Of a DNA stretch of 21,188 nucleotides, positions 1 to 7,460 are shown one piece after another (the first letter of the stretch is position 1; each line of letters opens with the position of its first letter). Under the pieces are notes generated by a model. The model did not search any database. It saw nothing but the letters and a program-made list of their open reading frames with translations, and was not told where the DNA came from. The position numbers and the translations under genes are program-made. The stretch comes from CAYQTO01 sp964420455 (lineage in GTDB: Bacteria > Sumerlaeota > Sumerlaeia > SLMS01), in the NCBI GenBank assembly GCA_964420455.1, contig CAYQTO010000049.1, positions 1-21,188 on the forward strand, written 5' to 3'.

Positions 1-1
1 C

Positions 2-1030
2 GCGTTTCTCGTCGGCAAGATCGACCTGGCCCAGGCGGAGGCCGTCGCCCAGTTGACCTCCTCGCAGACGGAGGCCGCACGGCGGGCGGCCTTCGCCCAG
101 CTTCGCGGGGGGCTTTCGGAAATCCTCCTTCGCCTGCGGGGGCAACTCGTCCAACTGACCGCGGAGATCGAGGCCCATGTCGACTATCCGGAGGAGGACC
201 TGCCGGAGTTGCTTGTCGAGGGCCTTGCGGAGCGGATTGGCGCCGCCCGGCGCGAGATCGCGGCACTGCTCGAATCGCACGAGCGGGGCCGTCGGCTGCA
301 GGCGGGGGCACGGGTGGTCCTCGCCGGGCCGCCAAACGCGGGCAAGTCGTCCCTCTTCAATGCGGTTCTCCGCCGAGAGCGGGCCATCGTCACCCCCCAC
401 CCGGGAACGACCCGCGACACCCTCGAGGCAACGGTCGACCTTGAGGGGATTCCGCTGACCCTGGTCGATACCGCCGGCCTCCGCGCCACCGTGGAAGAAA
501 TCGAGCGAATGGGCATCGAACGATCGCGCGAGGAGATTCGCACCGCGGACCTCGTGCTTTTCGTGGTAGACGCGACGGCGGACCCGGCCCCGGCGCTCAA
601 GGAACTGCGCGCCATTGGCGATTTCCCTCATGTGGTGCTGATCAACAAGGTCGATGCCGTCGGAGACACTCCGCGCCTGAGCGACTTGGCCGGACTCTTT
701 GGTTGGGGACCGGATGTCTATACAGTGAGCGTGACCACCAAGGAGGGGCTGGATGCAGTGGAGAAGGCGCTGGTCCAGCGGTTGGGCGGGGAGGCGAGCG
801 AAGACGGAGGGGCCGTGCTGCTGACGTCCGCGCGGCATGCGGCGGCTCTGCGCGGCGCGGAGACGTCCCTAGCGGAGGCGGAGGAGGGACTTCGCGCCTA
901 CCGCGGACCGGAGCTGGTTGCCACAGACCTGGCCACGGCACTTACGGAGATCGATCAACTGACCGGCAAGGGCGACATCGACGAGGATGTGCTCGATGCG
1001 ATCTTCTCGACCTTCTGCCTTGGAAAATAG
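2..1030 (+). CDS. mnmE: tRNA uridine-5-carboxymethylaminomethyl(34) synthesis GTPase MnmE, 5'-truncated by window edge
   Basis: MnmE is a dimeric GTPase that works with MnmG to modify U34 in the wobble position of certain tRNAs, in the cytoplasm. The reading frame is open from base 2, and its first residues (AFLVGKIDLAQAEAV) match the family's central helical region, so only roughly the first hundred residues lie outside the window. An inserted Ras-like G domain follows: P-loop GPPNAGKSS at about 326-352, a GTTRDT switch near 404-421, DTAG near 467 and NKVD near 647. The protein ends in FCLGK, where the Cys of the C-terminal CxGK motif is diagnostic of MnmE and catalytically important. It converges on ispG with only 5 bp between stop codons and no visible terminator hairpin. 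The family call is secure. Confidence 0.97.
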   Translation, partial: AFLVGKIDLAQAEAVAQLTSSQTEAARRAAFAQLRGGLSEILLRLRGQLVQLTAEIEAHVDYPEEDLPELLVEGLAERIGAARREIAALLESHERGRRLQAGARVVLAGPPNAGKSSLFNAVLRRERAIVTPHPGTTRDTLEATVDLEGIPLTLVDTAGLRATVEEIERMGIERSREEIRTADLVLFVVDATADPAPALKELRAIGDFPHVVLINKVDAVGDTPRLSDLAGLFGWGPDVYTVSVTTKEGLDAVEKALVQRLGGEASEDGGAVLLTSARHAAALRGAETSLAEAEEGLRAYRGPELVATDLATALTEIDQLTGKGDIDEDVLDAIFSTFCLGK

Positions 1031-1035
1031 CGCCC

Positions 1036-2214
1036 TTACTGCTGCTGGCCGGCGAGTTCCTCTTCGCTCGTCTCGTTCATGGGCTTGGCGTTCATGACGC
1101 GCTCGTAGATCTCGGGATCGATCTCGCCCTTGGGCCGGCCGGCGGCGATCCACTTGTCGATCTCCTCGAAGAGGGCGTCGACCATCTCGTCCTCGCGGCA
1201 GGAGCGCACCACCTTGCCGAGGCGATAGATGGCCCCCTTGCCGCGACCGCCGGCGATGCCGAAGTCGGCGATCTGACCCTCGCCCGGGCCATTCACGGCA
1301 CATCCCATCACCGAGACCGAGATGTTCTCGGTCGCGTAGTCGCGGAGGCGCTCCTCAACCCGATGGGCCGCCTGCTCCAGGGCGATCTCCACACGTCCGC
1401 AACTCGGGCAGGAAATCAGGTTCGGCCCGGCGTCACGAAGCCCCACGTTGGCCAGCATCTTCTGCCCCACGTAGACTTCCTCTTTCGAATCACCGGTCAG
1501 CGACACGCGGATCGTGTCGCACAGGCCGTCGATCAGCAGGGCGCCGATGGCCATGGCGCTTTTGATCGTGCCGCTGCGGACCGTGCCCGCCTCCGTCAGC
1601 CCCACGTGAAAGGGCACGTCCGACTTGTCCGCCATGCGTCTGTACGCGTCGACGGTGGTGAGGACGTCGGAGGCCTTGAGGGAAAGCTTGATTTCGCCGT
1701 AGCCGAGATCCTCGATCAGCCGGATCTCGTCGAGGGCGGACTCGACCATGGCGTCGGCGGTGCTCATCTCGCCGGCGAAGACCTTCCTGCGCAGGTCCAT
1801 GCGCAGGCTGCCGTTGTTGACGCCGATGCGGATGGGAATCCGGCGGTCGCGGCATCGATCAACAATTTCCGGCAGCTTGTCCTTGCGCGCGAGGTTGCCC
1901 GGGTTGAGCCGGATGCCATCGACGCCCGCCTCCAGAACGCGCACCGCCAGACGCCAGTCGAAATGGATGTCCGCGATGATGGGGACCGGTGCTTCCTTCA
2001 TGATGGCGTCGAAGGCCTCGGCGGCCTTGATGTCGGGGCACGCGAGTCGGACAATGTCGACCCCCGCGTCGGCAAGCTCCCGCAGCTGGGCCACGGTCGC
2101 CTCCACGTTGCGCGTGTCCGTCTTGGTCATCGTCTGGACGCTGACCGGTGCTCCCCCGCCAATGGCCACGGATCCCACGTGGATCTGGCGAGTCTTGCGG
2201 CGGACGACGGACAT
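1036..2214 (-). CDS. ispG: 4-hydroxy-3-methylbut-2-en-1-yl diphosphate synthase (IspG/GcpE)
   Basis: IspG is the [4Fe-4S] enzyme of the MEP isoprenoid pathway that reduces MEcPP to HMBPP. The protein has 392 residues, close to the compact two-domain bacterial form. The N-terminal TIM-barrel part carries SVQTMTKTDT (about 25-34) and ADIHFDW (about 81-87). The C-terminal part has the cluster ligands C269, C272 (CPSC) and C305, followed by E312 in NGPGE, exactly the family pattern. An in-frame ATG lies upstream at 2256, but I chose 2214: MSVVRRKTR aligns with family starts, and GGAGG sits 7 nt before it. The gene is last in the leftward block after the thioredoxin-like gene. Its Shine-Dalgarno lies inside the hairpin at 2221-2262, so its translation may be controlled by RNA structure. 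Confidence 0.96.
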   Translation of the reverse strand: MSVVRRKTRQIHVGSVAIGGGAPVSVQTMTKTDTRNVEATVAQLRELADAGVDIVRLACPDIKAAEAFDAIMKEAPVPIIADIHFDWRLAVRVLEAGVDGIRLNPGNLARKDKLPEIVDRCRDRRIPIRIGVNNGSLRMDLRRKVFAGEMSTADAMVESALDEIRLIEDLGYGEIKLSLKASDVLTTVDAYRRMADKSDVPFHVGLTEAGTVRSGTIKSAMAIGALLIDGLCDTIRVSLTGDSKEEVYVGQKMLANVGLRDAGPNLISCPSCGRVEIALEQAAHRVEERLRDYATENISVSVMGCAVNGPGEGQIADFGIAGGRGKGAIYRLGKVVRSCREDEMVDALFEEIDKWIAAGRPKGEIDPEIYERVMNAKPMNETSEEELAGQQQ

Positions 2215-2220
2215 GAAGAG

Positions 2221-2262
2221 GCCTCCGTGGCAGGTGCTTGGGGGTACCTTTCCCACGGAGGC
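2221..2262 (-). promoter_or_regulatory. RNA hairpin sequestering the ispG Shine-Dalgarno
   Basis: A perfect 10-bp inverted repeat (GCCTCCGTGG ... CCACGGAGGC) with a 22-nt loop lies in the 87-nt gap between the thioredoxin-like gene and ispG. Read on the minus strand, the second arm contains the GGAGG Shine-Dalgarno used by ispG, 7 nt before its ATG, and the first arm contains the matching CCTCC. The second arm is followed by CTCTTC and not a U-run, so it does not look like an intrinsic terminator. Translational control is an inference from this geometry. Confidence 0.6.
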
Positions 2263-2301
2263 TGGAGATGCAAGAGAGATGCCCCGCGGCGGGGGCGGAG
2301 T

Positions 2302-3348
2302 TCAGCGCGTCTCGGCGGCGAGAAGCTGGTCGAGGACGCTGGTCACCTCGGAGTTCTTGACGTCGGCGGCGACGATGCGGCCCTCGCGGTCGAGAATGTA
2401 ATAGTCGGGGAAGCTGTCGACGCGCATCGCATCGATGATGGCCCCGTCGCTGTCGGGGTGCAGGGCGTATGCAATGCCATGCTCCTCGGCGGTGGCCGCC
2501 ATCTTCTCGACCCCGCGCGGGTGGCAGATGCCCACAAAGGCAACGCCCTTCTCCGCGTAGGTCTTCGAGATCTCGTTGTTTTTGGGGATCGAGCGGATAC
2601 AGGGGCCGCACCAGGTCGCCCAGAAGTCGAGCACGACGAGTTTGCCCTCCAGGTCGGCGGCGAGGTCCCCGGGGAGCGCGGCCTGGGTGCCCTCGATTTC
2701 CGCCAGCAACTGGCGCCGGCCCGCATCCCCCTCGAGCTTGTCCGCCGCGATCTCCATGGTTGGGGCTGTCGCACCGGCGCCCATGGACACGGCTTCCTTT
2801 GCCGGCTGTTCCGCCAGAAGCGCCTTCACCGCGTCCTCCACCTTGTCGGTCCGGAGCCCCACCCCGCGGATGACGCCCTCGCGGTCGATCACCGCATAGG
2901 TCGGCCACCACATGACGCGGAAGGCCTCCGCCATGGCGCCGGAATGGTCCCTGGCAACGGGAAAGCGGGCGCCGGCCTCCCGGGCCTTCTGCTCCATCTT
3001 TTCCTGCCCGCGGGAGCCACAGATCGCCAGCACCTCCACGCCCTGGTCTCCATACTTGTCCATCAGGACGTTGTTCTTGGGAAGGGCGGCGAGGCAGGGC
3101 CCGCACCAGGTTGCCCAGATATCGACGACCACAATCTTGTCCTCCAGGTCGGCGGCGGTGCGCTCGCCGTTCATCCACTCGCTCAGGACCAGTTCGGGCA
3201 TCGGCTGACCGATCAATTCGTCCTGCTTTGCCCGCTGGTCCGGTTGTCCCCAGAACCAATCGGCGGGAAAGGGTTCGGCGGCATTCGCCGCTCCCACCAG
3301 GGCAAGACAAAGGGCGGCGGCAATCAGGGTGCGGACCCGAAAGATCAT
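2302..3348 (-). CDS. Exported tandem TlpA/thioredoxin-like protein with two CGPC domains
   Basis: This is a predicted periplasmic thiol-disulfide protein of the TlpA/ResA-like thioredoxin fold. The chosen start (MIFRVRT) begins a clear Sec signal peptide with a hydrophobic core at about 7-20 and a likely cleavage after ANA23. An upstream in-frame ATG at 3408 would bury the signal peptide and is rejected. Two complete thioredoxin domains follow: WATWCGPC with CGPC at 82-85 and cis-Pro in WWPT (149), then WATWCGPC with CGPC at 247-250 and cis-Pro in SFPDYY (314). The domains share the CGPCxxxxPKNN pattern, which suggests internal duplication. The linker at about 184-225 is Ala-rich. The start is preceded by GGAGGAACCTCC, whose SD could pair weakly with the adjacent CCTCC. 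Redox partners (cytochrome c maturation or other oxidoreduction) cannot be told from context. Confidence 0.9.
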   Translation of the reverse strand: MIFRVRTLIAAALCLALVGAANAAEPFPADWFWGQPDQRAKQDELIGQPMPELVLSEWMNGERTAADLEDKIVVVDIWATWCGPCLAALPKNNVLMDKYGDQGVEVLAICGSRGQEKMEQKAREAGARFPVARDHSGAMAEAFRVMWWPTYAVIDREGVIRGVGLRTDKVEDAVKALLAEQPAKEAVSMGAGATAPTMEIAADKLEGDAGRRQLLAEIEGTQAALPGDLAADLEGKLVVLDFWATWCGPCIRSIPKNNEISKTYAEKGVAFVGICHPRGVEKMAATAEEHGIAYALHPDSDGAIIDAMRVDSFPDYYILDREGRIVAADVKNSEVTSVLDQLLAAETR

Positions 3349-3381
3349 GGAGGTTCCTCCTCGCAAGAAAGTGTGTGGCAG

Positions 3382-3399
3382 CATTCCGACCCCGGAATG
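3382..3399 (-). promoter_or_regulatory. Short perfect hairpin in the leader between plsX and the TlpA-like gene
   Basis: CATTCCG and CGGAATG form a perfect 7-bp stem with a 4-nt loop in the 87-nt gap between the plsX stop and the TlpA-like start. On the minus strand it is followed by CTGCCACAC, so it lacks the U-run of an intrinsic terminator. It may be an mRNA processing or stabilising hairpin or a protein-binding inverted repeat; the sequence does not decide. Confidence 0.4.
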
Positions 3400-3435
3400 A
3401 ATTCGCAAGGTTTGTTTTCTGGGAGGAAGGGGCGG

Positions 3436-4503
3436 TTATTCTTCGCGCTGGACCTGTTCGGGGGGGCGCTCCCCCACCACCACATCGTGGCTGATTCCCT
3501 GGCGTTCCATCTCGTCGTGGTAACGCTCGAGGTCTTCCTTGAGCCGTGCGACCAGCCGTCGCGAGACGGCCTCCGCCGCCACCCGAAGGGCGTTCATGAT
3601 GGCCTTGGCGTTGGAACGGCCGTGGGAAATGATCGCCACCCCGTTCACACCCAGGAGGGGGGCCCCGCCCGCCTCGTCGTAATCCGTCCGCCGCTTGAGC
3701 GCCTTCACCGCCGGCAGCATCATGGCCCCACCCACCATCGTGGTAACCGACTTCTTCGCTTCCTTCTTCAGGATCTCCGTGACCGCCTTGGCCAGGCCCT
3801 CCGCCGTCTTGAGCACCACGTTGCCGACGAAGCCATCGCAGACGATCACGTCGTAGTCGCCGGTAAAGATGTCGCGTCCCTCGGCGTTCCCGAGGAAATT
3901 CAGCCCGGTACGCCGGAGGAGTCCGTGGGCGCCAAGCACCAGTTCATTCCCCTTGGTTTCCTCCTCGCCGTTGGACAACAGGCCGATGCGGGGATTCACG
4001 CGGCCAAGGATTTCGCGGGCGTAGGTGTTCCCCATGATGGCGAAGTTGACGAGCTGGTGGGGCTTGCAGTCGACCACGGCGCCGGAATCGATGATGACAA
4101 CGCGGTCGCGCTCGGTGGGGAGGAGGGCCGCAATGGCGGGCTTCTTGATGCCGGGGAGGTTGCGCCAGCCGAACTGGGCATGGGCCAGGAAGGCGCCGGT
4201 GTTGGCCGGCGAGACAACCGCGGCGGCCTCGCCGGTCTTGACCAGATTGACCGCGATGGCCAGGGAGCTGTCCTTCTTTCGGAGCGACTCGCGGGGCGAG
4301 TCGGTCATGAGGACCTGCTCGGTGGCGTCGATGATTTCAATGCGGCGGTCCCGAATCTGGCTGGCGGAGAGGAGTCGCTTGAGGTGGCGCTCGCGACCGA
4401 CGAGGGTTACCTCGATGTTGAACCGCTGGCAGGCCTGAATCGCGCCCTCCACACAGGGCCGGGGGCCGAGGTCGCCACCCATGGCATCAACGGCGAGGCG
4501 CAT
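3436..4503 (-). CDS. plsX: Phosphate acyltransferase PlsX
   Basis: PlsX converts acyl-ACP plus phosphate into acyl phosphate, the donor for PlsY in the first step of bacterial glycerophospholipid synthesis; it is a peripheral membrane enzyme. The 355-residue protein opens with MRLAVDAMGGDLGP, the family hallmark. It also has ANTGAFLA (about 101-108), GLLSNGEEETKG (family pattern LLNIGEEExKG) and GNAEGRDI followed by VCDGFVGN and LKTAEG, all typical of PlsX. Length matches the family. It follows rpmF, the classic rpmF-plsX order, but an intrinsic terminator lies between them, so it may depend on read-through or its own promoter. The usual downstream fabH/fabD are absent, and a thioredoxin-like gene follows. 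The only nearby purine-rich stretch (AAAGGA) lies about 17 nt upstream, so the RBS is weak. Confidence 0.96.
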   Translation of the reverse strand: MRLAVDAMGGDLGPRPCVEGAIQACQRFNIEVTLVGRERHLKRLLSASQIRDRRIEIIDATEQVLMTDSPRESLRKKDSSLAIAVNLVKTGEAAAVVSPANTGAFLAHAQFGWRNLPGIKKPAIAALLPTERDRVVIIDSGAVVDCKPHQLVNFAIMGNTYAREILGRVNPRIGLLSNGEEETKGNELVLGAHGLLRRTGLNFLGNAEGRDIFTGDYDVIVCDGFVGNVVLKTAEGLAKAVTEILKKEAKKSVTTMVGGAMMLPAVKALKRRTDYDEAGGAPLLGVNGVAIISHGRSNAKAIMNALRVAAEAVSRRLVARLKEDLERYHDEMERQGISHDVVVGERPPEQVQREE

Positions 4504-4598
4504 GCGCGGGGCTGGGAGTCCTTTCGCGGGGCGGTGGCATCACAGAAAGGTGGTCATCGCGGCAGGGGCGCCACGGCGGCAAGACGGAAAAAGGAGAA

Positions 4599-4629
4599 GA
4601 AAAATGCCGCGGCCCGGGAAGGCCGCGGC
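4599..4629 (-). terminator. Intrinsic terminator after rpmF
   Basis: Read leftwards, GCCGCGGCC and GGCCGCGGC form a perfect 9-bp GC-rich stem with a 6-nt loop (TTCCCG), followed by ATTTTTC. It lies 30 nt past the rpmF stop and about 100 nt before plsX, so it should limit plsX expression relative to rpmF. The rest of the 155-nt gap is purine-rich on the plus strand and shows no ORF. Confidence 0.75.
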
Positions 4630-4658
4630 GATGCGTGAAGCAAGCCTCAAGGAAGGGA

Positions 4659-4835
4659 TCAGCCGCGCTTGGCGACCTTCTTACCCTTGTAGGACCCGCA
4701 GGCCATGCAGACGCGATGGCGGAGCTTGGGGGCACCACAGGACTCGCAAGCCACGGTCTGGCGTACGTGAAGCTTCTTGTGGGCTCGATCCTTCCCTTGG
4801 CGGGAACGGCAGTGGCGTCGTCGGGGGACAGGCAT
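4659..4835 (-). CDS. rpmF: 50S ribosomal protein L32 (bL32), zinc-ribbon form
   Basis: The 58-residue basic protein is a component of the large ribosomal subunit. It begins MPVPRRRHCRSRQGKDRAH (family pattern MAVPKRRxSxSRxxxRRxH). It then has a complete zinc ribbon, C30xxC33 and C43xxC46, inside VACESCGAPKLRHRVCMACG, and ends with YKGKKVAK. All four zinc ligands are present, so this is the zinc-binding (C+) paralogue. An overlapping 128-residue minus-strand frame at 4487-4873 is only a shadow of this gene. GGAGG lies 11 nt before the ATG. The adjacent plsX supports the call. The DUF177/YceD gene that often precedes rpmF is missing; holA diverges instead. Confidence 0.96.
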   Translation of the reverse strand: MPVPRRRHCRSRQGKDRAHKKLHVRQTVACESCGAPKLRHRVCMACGSYKGKKVAKRG

Positions 4836-4869
4836 GTTTGGCTAAGCCTCCAGTGCAAAGGGGACGGAG

Positions 4870-4896
4870 ACAATACACTGGTCGGCCTGACGTCAA
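4870..4896 (-). promoter_or_regulatory. rpmF: Possible sigma-70-type promoter for rpmF
   Basis: In the 185-bp divergent rpmF/holA gap, the minus strand carries TTGACG (4896-4891) and TATTGT (4875-4870) separated by 15 nt, about 35 nt upstream of the rpmF ATG. The hexamers are good but the spacing is shorter than the usual 17. A small GC hairpin (CCGGG/CCCGG, 4937-4951) lies further towards holA. Confidence 0.3.
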
Positions 4897-5020
4897 GCCC
4901 TGTTTCGCCGTCAAAAGCCTTCCCCCGGCGCTTTCACCGGGCGAAACCCGGCGCCTTCGGGTCTTGCGGATTTGCACAACCAGTGCTGCACTCCCTCATC
5001 GTCAACTGCCCGGGACTGTC

Positions 5021-5935
5021 ATGGCTCTCAAGGACCAGCTTTTTCTGATTCACGGCAATAACGAGGCGGAGGTGGGGACCGCCCGCTACGAGTTGGTGAC
5101 GTCGCTGTTAACCCCGGAGGAGCGCGACGCGGGCCTGACAGAGGTCCGCGGCGCCGGAAACCAGCCGCTCCAGCTCGACCGCGCCATGTCCGAGATTCTT
5201 GAGGAACTCGGCACGACGTCCTTCCTTGGCGATTCCCGCCGTGTGGTCGTGGTCCATGACCTGAAGGACTTCTATGAAGCGAAGCGGTCCCGGAGCAAGG
5301 CGCCCGCAAAGAAGCCCAGGACCTCCGCGAAGAAACAGGACCGCACCGACGTGTTCCTCGGCTGGCTCCGCGACGTCCTGCCCACCACGCCGAACGTGGC
5401 CATCTTCGTCTGCCTCGAGAACGACGAGAAGATGCGAACGATCGCGGCCGGCGCCCCGCTCACCGCCTTTGTGAAGGAACACGGCACGGTCATCGAGAAG
5501 AAGGACAAGCCGCTGCAGTTCGAGCTGGAGGACCTTCTGTTGTCCGGGAACACGACGGCGGCGGTGGAGACCTTGCGCGAGTGGATCGGGCGTGCGGGGA
5601 GCGATGGCTCCGGGCGCCAGCGGATCTACGGAACGCTGGCGAACATGGTCGAAGTGCTGCTCCAGGCGCAGGCGGCCCAAGAGGCCCGGAGCCTGGGCGT
5701 GCCGGAGAACCGGGTCGCCGTCGACGGCTTCCCCTCCCTCGGCCGGATGCCCGGCTGGAAGGCGAAGAAGGTCCAAGCGGCCGCGCGGCGCTACCGGCCG
5801 GATACGCTTCGGCGCCTCGTCAGCGACGTCCATCGCCTCCAGCTCTTCATGTATCCACAAGGGACCGAGGACTATGTGCCAAGCTGGGAGGAGCGCATGG
5901 AGGACGTCGTCGTGCGGCTGACGATGGCCATTTGA
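5021..5935 (+). CDS. holA: DNA polymerase III delta subunit (HolA)
   Basis: Delta is the clamp-opening subunit of the replicative clamp loader and binds the beta sliding clamp. The 304-residue protein is slightly shorter than most HolA. It begins with QLFLIHGNNEAEVGTARYELV, the degenerate nucleotide-fold opening of delta (family LxYGxExFLIxE). HDLKDFY is near 83-89, and a basic linker rich in Lys/Arg/Ser lies at about 90-107. FELEDLLLSGNTTAAVETLREW (about 168-189) marks the lid/collar boundary. The C-terminal collar helices have the typical LLQAQAAQEARSLGV and KAKKVQAAARRYRPDTLRRLVSDVHRLQLFM patterns. No Walker A is present, as expected for delta. The ATG at 5021 fits the family start; the frame is open further upstream but not conserved-looking there, and the SD is weak. 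Confidence 0.85.
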   Translation: MALKDQLFLIHGNNEAEVGTARYELVTSLLTPEERDAGLTEVRGAGNQPLQLDRAMSEILEELGTTSFLGDSRRVVVVHDLKDFYEAKRSRSKAPAKKPRTSAKKQDRTDVFLGWLRDVLPTTPNVAIFVCLENDEKMRTIAAGAPLTAFVKEHGTVIEKKDKPLQFELEDLLLSGNTTAAVETLREWIGRAGSDGSGRQRIYGTLANMVEVLLQAQAAQEARSLGVPENRVAVDGFPSLGRMPGWKAKKVQAAARRYRPDTLRRLVSDVHRLQLFMYPQGTEDYVPSWEERMEDVVVRLTMAI

Positions 5936-6005
5936 GCGAAGGATGTCACAAAGGGTTTCGGCGGCGGTCGGTAGATAAGTCGATCCTCCCCAGGAAGAGC
6001 GGGAC

Positions 6006-7460
6006 ATGCACGGAAAGGCGCCGGACCCCCCACCGAAGAGCGTCCGACATGCGGAAGGCTTCCGCCTGCGCCGCTTCCTGAAGGGCGTGCTGGTTTTCGT
6101 GCTGGTGGTGGGGGTGGTGCTCTGGCTTGTGGAGGACCTGCGTCCACGACATTATGTCCTCGAAATGACCGCGGGCGACGCGCTGGGGGCCCGGCACCAG
6201 CTCGCGGAGGTCCTCCGCGGCGTTGCCGGGGAGAAAGGGGTGACGCTGAACCTTGTCCCTTCCGCCGGTTCGCGGGCCGCGCTGGCACGCCTTGCCGAGG
6301 GTCAGATCGATGTGGCCCTGATACAGGGGGGCCTCAAGACCCCCCCGGAGATCATGGAGCTGGGTGCACTCTACGTCGAGCCGCTGCATCTGTTGGTCAG
6401 CCCCGGTCTCCGGGGCGACTCCTTCGAATCTCTCCGGGGACATACGATCAACGTGAGCACTCCCGGCAGCGGCACCCAGGAACTTGCCCTGGAGGTGCTC
6501 GCCTTCGCCGGCCTCGAACCCGGGCGAGACTTTACTCCCACGGAGTTCTCCTACGAGGAGCTTACCAGCCGCGGTCCCAGCGACCTGCCAGATGCCCTCT
6601 TCATGGTCCAATCGCTGCCCTCGCCCATCGCCGCACACTTCATCCAGGAGCGGGGATTCCGCATTCTGGAGGTTCCCTTCGCCCCGTCGATGTCCTTTCG
6701 GGACATCGCTGTCCGCGAGGCGGTGATCCCCCGCATGATGTACAGCGTGCTGCCGCCGCTGCCCTCGGAGGATCTGGACACGGTAGGCAACTATCTGCTG
6801 CTGGTGGCCCACAAGGACCTTCCGAGGGAGGCCGCTTTGCGGCTTCTCGAAGTTGCCTACGGCGACGATTTCGCCCGCCGGGCCAACCTGCCATCGCTCG
6901 TGTCGGCGCATCCCGACCGTCGCTCCCCCCTCGAACGCCATCCCGGCGCTGTCGCCTTCCACGAACGCCAGGAGCCCCTCCTCCAGGCGGACCTGATCGA
7001 GAGCGCCGAGAACACGCGGAGCTTCATTGTCTCCACGGCCGTGGCTCTTTTTCTCCTCTGGCGGTGGTACCGGAGGCGCCGCTCTCTGACGCTGCATCGC
7101 TACCTGCACCAGGTTTCCGAAATTGAGGACCGGGCGATGGAGCTCGAAAAGGAGGCCCGCCTCGACCTGGCCGAGCTGATGGAGCTCCGAAGGCGCCTGA
7201 CGGAAGTCAAGAGTGAGGCCCTCGAGAAATATACCGAGGGCAGGCTCTCTGGCGAGGAACTGATCAGCGGATTCCTCAACCACGTGGCCGACGTGAGGAG
7301 CTACCTTGGGGCGCTCATGCTCCACGAACGGGAACGCATGGAGGAGAAGGCCCTCATGGCCCACGGCGGCCAAAGCATGGACCGAATCGTCAGGGAGGAG
7401 TGGACGGGTGCGCTCGGAGCCAATGCGCCGGTGGCGCCGGAGGGTCAGACCCGCTCGTAG
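6006..7460 (+). CDS. Membrane-anchored TAXI/NMT1-type solute-binding-like protein with cytoplasmic coiled-coil tail
   Basis: The 484-residue protein resembles the TAXI family of TRAP-transporter periplasmic receptors. A basic N-terminal segment is followed by one membrane helix (about 25-42). The periplasmic binding-protein region (about 48-335) has LVPSAGSRAALARLAEGQIDVALIQGG (TAXI pattern T.GS..N...L..G..D.....), LRGHTINVSTPGSGT (family L.GK.v..G..GSGT) and PDALFMVQSLPSPI. A second helix (about 339-355, SFIVSTAVALFLLWRWY) and an RRRR stop-transfer lead to a charged helical/coiled-coil tail (about 366-450). Ordinary TAXI receptors are secreted and lack the second helix and tail. No TRAP permease (dctM/dctQ) is adjacent. 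A sensory or scaffolding role is inference. Its stop overlaps the convergent trmB by 16 bp. Confidence 0.75.
   Translation: MHGKAPDPPPKSVRHAEGFRLRRFLKGVLVFVLVVGVVLWLVEDLRPRHYVLEMTAGDALGARHQLAEVLRGVAGEKGVTLNLVPSAGSRAALARLAEGQIDVALIQGGLKTPPEIMELGALYVEPLHLLVSPGLRGDSFESLRGHTINVSTPGSGTQELALEVLAFAGLEPGRDFTPTEFSYEELTSRGPSDLPDALFMVQSLPSPIAAHFIQERGFRILEVPFAPSMSFRDIAVREAVIPRMMYSVLPPLPSEDLDTVGNYLLLVAHKDLPREAALRLLEVAYGDDFARRANLPSLVSAHPDRRSPLERHPGAVAFHERQEPLLQADLIESAENTRSFIVSTAVALFLLWRWYRRRRSLTLHRYLHQVSEIEDRAMELEKEARLDLAELMELRRRLTEVKSEALEKYTEGRLSGEELISGFLNHVADVRSYLGALMLHERERMEEKALMAHGGQSMDRIVREEWTGALGANAPVAPEGQTRS

Noticed and set aside
2221..2262. Hairpin as intrinsic terminator of the TlpA-like gene
   Set aside because: No U-run follows the second arm on the minus strand, and the arm is the SD of ispG.
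703..4638. A 1311-codon open frame on the plus strand
   Set aside because: It lies antisense to ispG, the TlpA-like gene and plsX, all with clear family motifs. Its product is low in recognisable structure and mirrors GC-rich codon bias of the real genes.
5108..7373. Long minus-strand frames (299 and 475 codons) opposite holA and the TAXI-like gene
   Set aside because: The sense genes have convincing domain signals, while the antisense products show only biased composition and no motif.
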